From JANLVJ01 sp031363945 (GTDB lineage: Bacteria > Bacteroidota > Bacteroidia > Sphingobacteriales > Sphingobacteriaceae), in the NCBI GenBank assembly GCA_031363945.1, contig JANLVJ010000064.1:94931-158930 (forward strand): a stretch of DNA of 64,000 bases, in the 5' to 3' direction. Both the position numbers and the translations under genes were made by a program. Of this stretch, positions 41,771-49,272 are shown one piece after another. The notes beneath the pieces were generated by a model that saw nothing but the letters and a program-made list of their open reading frames with translations, was not told the DNA's origin and did not search any database. Position 1 is the first letter of the stretch. The number at the start of each line of letters is the position of its first letter.

Positions 41771-41799
41771 AATTTTTTATAGTCTTTAGCCAGGATCAT

Positions 41800-42591
41800 A
41801 TGGTACAGGAAAAAGTAATATTTTATAAATATCAAGGTACTGGAAATGATTTTATTCTGATAGATAACAGAGAAAACATTATAAAAAAGAGTGATACAGG
41901 CCTTCTAAAGAAGCTTTGCGATCGAAAGTTCGGAATTGGCGCTGATGGCATCATTCTTCTTGAGAATGATTTAGAATTTGATTTTCACATGTTTTATGCA
42001 AATGCTGACGGGCTCGAAGGAAGTATGTGTGGCAATGGTGGCAGATGTATTGTTGCCTTCGCGCGGAAGCTTGGAATTATAATCGATGATGCCGTTTTTT
42101 CAGCACCTGACGGAATGCATACTGCCAGAATTACAGGTTCAACCGTTTCCCTGGAGATGAAAAATGTGACAAGTCTGAAAAAAATTGAAAACTACTGGCT
42201 TACAGATACAGGTTCACCTCATTATGTGAGCATGGTAGACAATCTGGAAGAACTGGATGTTTACTCCAAAGGTCTGGCCATACGCAATAATGCATTGTTT
42301 AGAAAAGAGGGTATAAATGTCAATTTTGTTCAAAGAGAAGAAGAAGTCTACTTTGTCAGAACCTTTGAACGTGGAGTTGAAAATGAGACACTGGCATGTG
42401 GAACAGGGGTAACTGCTGTAGCTATCGCTATGGCTCAGCAGAAAAAAGAAACTGGTTTGTATATAACTGAGATCAGAACTCTTGGAGGTCTTCTTAAGGT
42501 TTCATTCGAAAAAAATAAGGATGCCACATTTACTTCGATTTACCTTGAGGGGCCAGCAGAACTGGTATTCGAAGGGCATATTTTTATATGA
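41800..42591 (+). CDS. dapF: Diaminopimelate epimerase
   Basis: Interconverts LL- and meso-diaminopimelate for lysine and peptidoglycan synthesis, without cofactors. The 263-residue protein begins VIFYKYQGTGNDFILIDNRE. The two catalytic cysteines are visible in SMCGNGGRCIVAFAR and in ENETLACGTGVTAVAIAMA. FERGVE and the preceding substrate residues are intact. It is slightly shorter than the E. coli enzyme (274), normal for this phylum. It is separated from the SNF2 gene by 60 bp that contain a promoter box. Confidence 0.96.
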   Translation: MVQEKVIFYKYQGTGNDFILIDNRENIIKKSDTGLLKKLCDRKFGIGADGIILLENDLEFDFHMFYANADGLEGSMCGNGGRCIVAFARKLGIIIDDAVFSAPDGMHTARITGSTVSLEMKNVTSLKKIENYWLTDTGSPHYVSMVDNLEELDVYSKGLAIRNNALFRKEGINVNFVQREEEVYFVRTFERGVENETLACGTGVTAVAIAMAQQKKETGLYITEIRTLGGLLKVSFEKNKDATFTSIYLEGPAELVFEGHIFI

Positions 42592-42611
42592 TGTTTTAAG
42601 CAGGCATTACT

Positions 42612-42619
42612 TACATTTG
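42612..42619 (+). promoter_or_regulatory. Predicted -7 box of the SNF2 helicase gene
   Basis: TACATTTG is a perfect TAnnTTTG match 33 bp upstream of the GTG at 42652. It supports that start, since an upstream ATG at 42637 runs straight into a TAG. Confidence 0.4.
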
Positions 42620-42651
42620 AGGTTTTGAACTATTTAATGTAGGTATATACA

Positions 42652-45558
42652 GTGTTACGAGTCGACAGCAACAAACCCTGTGCAATTGTTTATTCTCTTT
42701 GCCGCCATGAGTATCTGGGATTTTTAATTGAGCCACATATTGTTCAGCTTGATGAAAATCAGCAGCTTTTACTCACCCATCAGCGACTTTTTTCAACAAC
42801 TGCCATTGAGTTTTCAGCCTTTCTTGATAAGACAGATTTAGCACTGATCAAACTACTTGATGAATGCGAACAGGAATATATCATTCGTAAACACCTGAAC
42901 AAACCTGTCAGACCAGCAATATTTTTTAAGAAATACTTTGACGACCCAGCTCTGCATGCCAGACTTAGACCACGTCTTGAAAAAAAAATGAATGAGGCAT
43001 TACAATCACTCAGGGAAAAAAACCTTTTTGAAATGGGTAAAGATGGTAATCCTTGCTGGCGTGCGCTAAGTCTTGCGACTGAAGCAGCAAGCATCTTATT
43101 TCATTTCAGACGTACAGAATTAAATACCCGCTATTTTCCTACAATCAAATACCTTGGAGCACGTATTGAGTTTATGTTTAAGAATGCAGAAATTATCAGC
43201 AATCTGCCGGCCTGGCTGCTACTTGACCAAACCCTGTATTATTTCGGGGCCAAGCTTGACGGCAAAAAACTTTTACCCTTTCTGAATAAAAGATACATCG
43301 AAATACCAAGGGTAAATGAACCCGAATACTTTAAAAAGTTCATTCTGCCCCTTGTCGAAAAGCATGCCGTATATGCAGAGGGCTTTGAAATCATCAATAA
43401 GGCCTTCAATGCTGTTGCGGTAATTAAAATTAATCTTGATGCCTACGGTTCTGATTTTTTAGCCCTGAATTTCAGGTATGGAGATTACGAGTTTTCTCAT
43501 TCCCAGGCGGCCTCTATTTCTGTACACCTGGAGACAAAAGAGGATAATTATACCTTTTTCAGGGTCAGGAGAATTAAAACCTGGGAAGATGAAATGGTTA
43601 CCCACTTACTTGATTTAGGCTTACAAGCCGCTGATTCATCATTTTTTGGCTTACCAAGAAAAGATGGGGCGGCAAAAGAAAACAACTTTAAGATAAGTTC
43701 ACAACTCAGTATACTTGACTGGGTGAATGACAACTATAAACTTCTGGAAAAAACTGGATTTGTCATTGAGCAGACTAAAAATGGTAAAAACTACTTTCTG
43801 GGCGAACATAGTATACGTCTTGATATTACTGAAGACAATGACTGGTTTGACATAAACGCACTGGTTTATTTCGGTAGCCATTGCTTGCCATTTACAGCAT
43901 TAAGGCATTATATCTTAAATAATATCAGAGAATTTGTTCTGCCAGGGGGAGAAATAGCCGTAATACCTGAAAACTGGTTTATTGATTATGGAAATCTATT
44001 TGGTTTGGCTGAACCCGGTGAACAGTTAAGACTGAAAAAACACCATATCGGCCTGGTGCAGGAATTTGCAGAAAATTCATTGGCAAAGGTTAGTTTCGAA
44101 ACCAAACTTAGGGCTTTATCAAATTTTATTGAAATTGAAGAGGTATCCTTACCTCTGGGAATTCAGGGCACACTTAGGCCATATCAACATGCTGGTTTTA
44201 ACTGGCTCGCATTTCTTAGGAAATTTCATCTTGGTGGCTGCCTGGCAGATGATATGGGCCTGGGTAAAACCTTTCAGACACTCACTTTACTTCAGAAAGT
44301 AAAAGAAGAGGAGTTGCGGAAATCTATATGTTCCCTGATTGTCATGCCGACCTCATTGATTCATAACTGGGTGGCAGAAGCAGCTAAATTTACCCCAGAT
44401 CTTAAACTACTGGTTTATACAGGTACAGATCGCTGCAAGACCACCAATCTTTTTTCAGCATATGATCTGGTTTTGACAACATATGGAATTGTCAGGCTTG
44501 ACGAAGAACAGCTTGCTGACTATTTTTTCGAATACATCATTCTCGATGAAAGCCAGCAAATTAAAAATCCCCTTTCAAAAATATCTAGAGCAGTAAAGTC
44601 ATTAAAATCAGCTCATAAATTAATTCTTAGTGGTACACCCATGGAGAATTCTATCACTGATTTATGGTCTCAGATGTCATTTATCAATCCGGGTTTACTG
44701 GGTAGCCATGGATATTTTACCCAGCATTTTAGTCTCCCAATTGAAAAAAAAGGAGATGCTGCAAGCCTGGTAAAACTTCAAAGTCTGATCAGGCCATTTA
44801 TTCTCAGAAGAACAAAACAACAGGTAGCCTCAGAGCTGCCTCCCAAAACTGAGCAGATCTTTTACAGTGATATGTCCGAGGAGCAGGAAAAAGTTTATGA
44901 ACAGACTAAAACCTATTACCGAAATGAGCTCATGAAGTTAATACCCGGGGGTGGCTGGCGTAAAAGTAAGTTTTCAGTTTTACAAGGGCTAACCAAACTA
45001 AGGCAAATTGCAAATCACCCTAAAATGGTTGATGCTGCGTATTCCGGCGACTCTGGAAAATTTAATGATGCACTAGAACTTTTGGGAAATACCATTAGTG
45101 AAGGCCATAAAGTATTGGTGTTTTCTTCCTTCACCCGTCATCTGTCACTTTTCAAAAAACACCTTGAAGATGAGCAGATTTCATATTCATATCTTGACGG
45201 GGGTAGTAGAAACCGGGAAGAAATTGTCAATGAATTTAGAAACAACGAAAAAATACAGGTATTTCTGATCTCAATCAAGGCAGGCGGGGTAGGCCTTAAT
45301 CTGATTGAAGCAGATTATGTATTTATTCTTGACCCCTGGTGGAATCCGGCTGTAGAGCGGCAGGCTGTAGACAGAACTCATCGCATTGGTCAAACCAAAA
45401 ATATTTTTATCTATAAGTTCATCACTAAAAATTCTGTTGAAGAAAAGATTCTGGCGCTGCAACAACGTAAACAGGGATTAAGCGATTCACTCATACAACT
45501 TGAAGATACATTTATGAAAGAACTGAACCTGGAAGAAATTATGTCGATGCTTGACTAG
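42652..45558 (+). CDS. SNF2-family DEAD/DEAH-box helicase
   Basis: DNA-dependent ATPase of the Swi2/Snf2 superfamily, 968 residues. The start is a GTG, because the in-frame ATG just upstream is followed by a stop. Residues 1-490 are the bacterial SNF2-associated region. The ATPase core begins near residue 500: LRPYQHAGFNWLAFLRKFHL, Walker A DDMGLGKTFQT (about 531), the DExQ-like box ILDESQQIKNP (about 632), SGTPMENS, then the C-terminal lobe with VFSSFTRHLSLF, SIKAGGVGLNLIEADYVF and DRTHRIGQTK. Such proteins occur in DNA repair, transcription recycling and defence. No defence partner genes are adjacent, so the role is open. Confidence 0.92.
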   Translation: MLRVDSNKPCAIVYSLCRHEYLGFLIEPHIVQLDENQQLLLTHQRLFSTTAIEFSAFLDKTDLALIKLLDECEQEYIIRKHLNKPVRPAIFFKKYFDDPALHARLRPRLEKKMNEALQSLREKNLFEMGKDGNPCWRALSLATEAASILFHFRRTELNTRYFPTIKYLGARIEFMFKNAEIISNLPAWLLLDQTLYYFGAKLDGKKLLPFLNKRYIEIPRVNEPEYFKKFILPLVEKHAVYAEGFEIINKAFNAVAVIKINLDAYGSDFLALNFRYGDYEFSHSQAASISVHLETKEDNYTFFRVRRIKTWEDEMVTHLLDLGLQAADSSFFGLPRKDGAAKENNFKISSQLSILDWVNDNYKLLEKTGFVIEQTKNGKNYFLGEHSIRLDITEDNDWFDINALVYFGSHCLPFTALRHYILNNIREFVLPGGEIAVIPENWFIDYGNLFGLAEPGEQLRLKKHHIGLVQEFAENSLAKVSFETKLRALSNFIEIEEVSLPLGIQGTLRPYQHAGFNWLAFLRKFHLGGCLADDMGLGKTFQTLTLLQKVKEEELRKSICSLIVMPTSLIHNWVAEAAKFTPDLKLLVYTGTDRCKTTNLFSAYDLVLTTYGIVRLDEEQLADYFFEYIILDESQQIKNPLSKISRAVKSLKSAHKLILSGTPMENSITDLWSQMSFINPGLLGSHGYFTQHFSLPIEKKGDAASLVKLQSLIRPFILRRTKQQVASELPPKTEQIFYSDMSEEQEKVYEQTKTYYRNELMKLIPGGGWRKSKFSVLQGLTKLRQIANHPKMVDAAYSGDSGKFNDALELLGNTISEGHKVLVFSSFTRHLSLFKKHLEDEQISYSYLDGGSRNREEIVNEFRNNEKIQVFLISIKAGGVGLNLIEADYVFILDPWWNPAVERQAVDRTHRIGQTKNIFIYKFITKNSVEEKILALQQRKQGLSDSLIQLEDTFMKELNLEEIMSMLD

Positions 45559-45638
45559 GATTAAAAGGGATAGATTAAACTACCAGCAGGGCTAAACTAT
45601 CAGCCATAATTCGCGTCTGACCACCTATACTTCAGGTT

Positions 45639-47030
45639 ATGACTACAGGCAATAGTTTGCAGAACACCATGCATCTATATTATCGTGCAGGTTTTGGTTG
45701 CAGTTATGCTGACGCAGAAAAAACCGCACATCATTCTATTGAGAAAATGGTCAAAAACCATTTTAAAAATGCTACTGCCAACAAGCCCATTACAGCGGCG
45801 CAATTTACCTATCCTGAAAATTTCAAATCACTGACAGGTGATGAAAGAAAGGCAGTTCAGAAAGAGAAAGATCAACAAAAGCAGAACCTTAACGTCACCT
45901 GGCTAACCCGTTTTTCAGACTCTGAGACAGCACTTCGTGAGCGCCTCACATTGTTCTGGCATGGGCACCTTGCGTGCAGAGTAGATAACCCCATGCAAAT
46001 GCAGGAACTGAATAATATTCAGCGAAATTTTGCACTTGAAAACTTTAAGGACCTCCTGCTTGCTGTGTCAAAGTCTGCTGCAATGCTTGACTTCCTGAAT
46101 AACCAGCAGAATAAAAAAAATCACCCCAATGAAAACTTTGCACGTGAAGTCATGGAACTGTTTACCATAGGCAGAGGAAATTATTCTGAAAATGATATTC
46201 GGGAGTCAGCCCGTGCTTATACCGGATGGCAACATGATAAAGACTTTAAGTTTACCTTTAATGTTAAAAATCACGATGCCGGCCCTAAAACATTTATGGG
46301 TCAAAAAGGTAACTTCACGGGTGAAGATATTATTGATATCTTATTGAGCAAACCTGCTACTGCACGGTTTCTTGCCACAAAAATTTACACTTACCTGGTA
46401 AATGACGTTCCTGATCAACAGCAGATAACTGATCTGGCTGATATTTATTATAAATCAAGCTATCATACAGGAGAGCTGGTAAAACACATTCTCAGCTCAG
46501 ACTGGTTCTATAGTGCACAAAATACCGGGAATAAAATCAAATCACCTGTTGAATTTATTGCCATCCTGAATAAGACATTCAATATTTCATATACCGATCC
46601 AAAGAGTCTTTTCTACCTGCAACAATTACTGGGTCAAACTCTTTTTAATCCACCCAATGTTAGCGGGTGGGCGGGTGGTAAAGCATGGATTGACACCTCA
46701 TCTCTACTATTCAGGATGAAAATACCTTCGGTTATATTAAGTTCAGGACTTATAGAGTTTCAAGGCAAACATGACCCTGAAGAAGAGGCTCTTATAGCCT
46801 TACAAAAAAAGACTCCCTCAGCGATACAAAAAAGAATGAGCTCTGTGGTAGACTGGAGTGCTATTTTAAATTCTTTTCCAGAATCTATCAGTCAGTCAGA
46901 TCTTATAACCTACTTATTGCCAGCAGGTATGAGTGAAACACAACGCAGAAGTATGCTGAGTACAGATCGTGCTGACTTAAAAGGCGTAATTGTCGAATTA
47001 ATTTCAACCCCTGAATATCAGCTAAGTTAA
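45639..47030 (+). CDS. DUF1800 family protein
   Basis: A 463-residue protein of the DUF1800 family, which is almost always paired with DUF1501. The signature region is clear: ALRERLTLFWHGHLACRVDN, HPNENFAREVMELFTIGRGN, YSENDIRESARAYTGW, and PNVSGWAGGKAWIDTSSLLF. No signal peptide is obvious, and the N-terminus starts directly with LHLYYRAGFG-like sequence (MHLYYRAGFGCSYADA). Biochemical function is unknown. It lies 4 bp before the DUF1501 gene and is certainly in one operon with it. Confidence 0.9.
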   Translation: MTTGNSLQNTMHLYYRAGFGCSYADAEKTAHHSIEKMVKNHFKNATANKPITAAQFTYPENFKSLTGDERKAVQKEKDQQKQNLNVTWLTRFSDSETALRERLTLFWHGHLACRVDNPMQMQELNNIQRNFALENFKDLLLAVSKSAAMLDFLNNQQNKKNHPNENFAREVMELFTIGRGNYSENDIRESARAYTGWQHDKDFKFTFNVKNHDAGPKTFMGQKGNFTGEDIIDILLSKPATARFLATKIYTYLVNDVPDQQQITDLADIYYKSSYHTGELVKHILSSDWFYSAQNTGNKIKSPVEFIAILNKTFNISYTDPKSLFYLQQLLGQTLFNPPNVSGWAGGKAWIDTSSLLFRMKIPSVILSSGLIEFQGKHDPEEEALIALQKKTPSAIQKRMSSVVDWSAILNSFPESISQSDLITYLLPAGMSETQRRSMLSTDRADLKGVIVELISTPEYQLS

Positions 47031-47034
47031 AAAG

Positions 47035-48228
47035 ATGAATAGAAGAGCCTTTATTCGAAATTCTGCGCTAATTTCTAGTGCATTCATGGTTCCCGGATTC
47101 CTTAAACCCTTTGAGGTCATGGGGTCAGAGCTGGATGGTGAAAAATCATTGGTAATTATTCAATTTTCAGGAGGTAATGATGGGCTGAATATGCTGGTTC
47201 CTTATTGCGATGATATTTATTATAAACTCAGGCCAAGCCTGGGCATTGCTGAAAGTAAGGTTATAAAGTTAACAGATTACCAGGGCCTGAACCCTAATAT
47301 GCAAGCACTCAAGCCAATATATGATCAGGGTTGTATGAGTATTTTAAATGCTGTCGGCTACCCAAATCCTGATCGCTCACACTTTCGTTCTATGGATATC
47401 TGGCAAACAGCCAGTAATGCAAATGAATTTCTTTCAACTGGCTGGCTTGGCCGGTATCTTGATGCTACCTGCCCCAAAGGAGATAAACCTTATTTGGCAA
47501 TCGAACTTGATGATGCCCTTTCTCTTGCAATGAAAGGTCGGCATATAACGGGTATGGCAGTAAAAAATGCAGGGCAACTTTATCAGACCACCCGCGAACC
47601 GTTCTTTAAAGATATTGTCGATAATCATCCCCAACATCTGAATGAAGACAATCTGGGCTATCTATATAAAACCCTTATTGAGACTTATTCGTCTGCAGAC
47701 TACATTTATACTACCTCAAAAACATATAAAGTTACTGGCACATATCCCAATAGTGGCTTTGCATCACAGTTAAAGTCAGTTTCTCAATTCATAAATTCAG
47801 GCCTTAAAAGCAGGGTTTACTATATTTCTCTGAGTGGTTTTGATACCCATGTCGGTCAACTCAACGGTCAGGGAAAAGTATTGGAAACCTTTTCAGAAGG
47901 TATTGCTGCCTTTATTACCGATCTGAAGCAAAGTGGCAAACTTGATACAACACTGGTGATGGCTTTCTCTGAGTTTGGCAGAAGGGTAGAACAAAATGCA
48001 AGCAACGGAACTGATCATGGTACTGCCAATAATGTGCTCTTATTCGGAGGGGCTCTTAAGAAAAAAGGCATTTTAAATGAGCCTGCTGATTTACAGCATC
48101 TTGATCGTGGTGATCTGATCTATAAAACTGATTTCAGGTCGGTTTATGCCACCATTTTACAAAACTGGCTGAAAACAAGTTCTACCTCTGTGCTAGACCA
48201 ATCATTTCAGCCCTTAGATTTCATTTAA
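47035..48228 (+). CDS. DUF1501 family protein with Tat signal
   Basis: A 397-residue member of the DUF1501 family, distantly related to alkaline-phosphatase/sulfatase-like proteins. It begins with a twin-arginine signal (NRRAFIRNSALISSAFMVPG), so it is expected to be exported folded. Further landmarks are VIIQFSGGNDGLNMLVPYCD, NPDRSHFRSMDIWQTA, LSGFDTHVGQ, MAFSEFGRRVEQN and GTDHGTANNVLLFGGALKKK. The metal-like His and Asp residues of the superfamily are present. It pairs with the upstream DUF1800 protein. Substrate unknown. Confidence 0.9.
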   Translation: MNRRAFIRNSALISSAFMVPGFLKPFEVMGSELDGEKSLVIIQFSGGNDGLNMLVPYCDDIYYKLRPSLGIAESKVIKLTDYQGLNPNMQALKPIYDQGCMSILNAVGYPNPDRSHFRSMDIWQTASNANEFLSTGWLGRYLDATCPKGDKPYLAIELDDALSLAMKGRHITGMAVKNAGQLYQTTREPFFKDIVDNHPQHLNEDNLGYLYKTLIETYSSADYIYTTSKTYKVTGTYPNSGFASQLKSVSQFINSGLKSRVYYISLSGFDTHVGQLNGQGKVLETFSEGIAAFITDLKQSGKLDTTLVMAFSEFGRRVEQNASNGTDHGTANNVLLFGGALKKKGILNEPADLQHLDRGDLIYKTDFRSVYATILQNWLKTSSTSVLDQSFQPLDFI

Positions 48229-48362
48229 TCAAAAACTTCTGCCAAATGTTCATTCAAGATTATTAATGGCCGGGCCGGAGGTCTTTGTCAAAATTTATAA
48301 ATTAAATTTCTATCTTTCCATTTTTTGGTTGGTAATGACAACAAATAGATCCTGAATTTTAA

Positions 48363-48755
48363 ATGAGCGAAGAGAAATTATACATTCTTGTAGTTGATGA
48401 TGATGCGATAAGTAATTTTGTAACTGTTCGTCATTTAAAGCAGTTTCAGGCGCTTGGTCATATTCAGGATTTTACAAACCCTCTTGAAGCTTTAAGCTTT
48501 TTGCAGACTGAGATTGAGTCGGCTAAAAAATTACCTGATTTCATTTTGCTTGATATAAATATGCCACAGTTAGATGGCTGGACTTTTCTCGATAAAATGC
48601 ATGAGCTCAAAATCAGTAGTCCTCAGGTATTTATGTTAACTTCTTCTATTTACCCTGAAGATTCTGAAAGATCAAAGAACTATAAGCTTGTTAGTGGTTT
48701 CATCGTTAAACCATTAGATAGAAATAAAATCCAGACTCATCTGAATATAGTCTGA
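48363..48755 (+). CDS. Single-domain CheY-like response regulator
   Basis: A 130-residue receiver domain with no output domain. The acidic pocket Asp12-Asp13-Asp14 (YILVVDDDAISN), phosphoacceptor Asp64 (ILLDINMPQLDGW), Thr93/Ser94 (MLTSS) and Lys116 (IVKPLD) are all present, so phosphorylation is likely. The AISNF segment after the acidic pocket is typical of Bacteroidota single-domain regulators. There is no kinase nearby. It lies 134 bp after the DUF1501 gene. Confidence 0.92.
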   Translation: MSEEKLYILVVDDDAISNFVTVRHLKQFQALGHIQDFTNPLEALSFLQTEIESAKKLPDFILLDINMPQLDGWTFLDKMHELKISSPQVFMLTSSIYPEDSERSKNYKLVSGFIVKPLDRNKIQTHLNIV

Positions 48756-48790
48756 AGTGTCCTGATAACAGTTTTCTAAAATTGATTTAT

Positions 48791-49231
48791 ATGAAAAGGG
48801 GCACCATCTTATTTTCAATTATTGGTTTCGTTTTGTTGATTCAATTATTTAGGATTAATAAGACGAGCCCGGCCATTATACCTGCTCAGGATTTTGCAAC
48901 GCTGGTAAATATGCCCGTTGATAAACTTGCCATCCTGAAAGCCGCCTGTTATGACTGCCATTCAAATGAAAGTATTTTTCCCTGGTATGCTGATCTGGCG
49001 CCTCTATCGTGGAGAGTATCAGATCATATTAAAAATGCACGCAGTCATTTGAATTTTTCTGAGTGGGGTACTTATAGCGCCCGAAGGCAGCAGCATAGGC
49101 TTGAAGATATTCAGGATGCCTTCAGTAATAACTGGATGCCTCTTTGGGATTATAAACTAGCCCATAAAGCCTCACGACTCAGTGCCCAGCAGCGTACTGA
49201 AATGGCCGGATGGTTTAAAACACTTGAATAG
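48791..49231 (+). CDS. Haem-binding domain protein, membrane anchored
   Basis: A 146-residue protein of the haem-binding (cytochrome-like) family. I start at the ATG at 48791; the upstream TTG would add three residues. It has an N-terminal membrane anchor (TILFSIIGFVLLIQLF) and a c-type haem motif CYDCH followed by the conserved SNESIFPWYADLAPLSW and DHIKNARSHLNFSEW. It probably faces the periplasm and serves electron transfer. It is the last plus-strand gene before the convergent GH3 gene. Confidence 0.87.
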   Translation: MKRGTILFSIIGFVLLIQLFRINKTSPAIIPAQDFATLVNMPVDKLAILKAACYDCHSNESIFPWYADLAPLSWRVSDHIKNARSHLNFSEWGTYSARRQQHRLEDIQDAFSNNWMPLWDYKLAHKASRLSAQQRTEMAGWFKTLE

Positions 49232-49272
49232 GTTAGACTTAGAACGCCTGGATTACGAAACGGTATCTTTAC

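Larger units (their letters stand above)
41535..41799. other. Divergent control region between the protease gene and dapF
   Basis: 265 bp holding a minus-strand promoter for the protease (41650-41683), a plus-strand promoter for dapF (41695-41726) and a terminator-like hairpin in the dapF leader (41743-41770). The remainder (41535-41640) is AT-rich leader of the protease mRNA with no further structure I can support. Confidence 0.5.

Noticed and set aside
48229..48362. Terminator between DUF1501 and the response regulator
   Set aside because: Only a GGCCGGGCC run without T-tract is seen, too weak to call.
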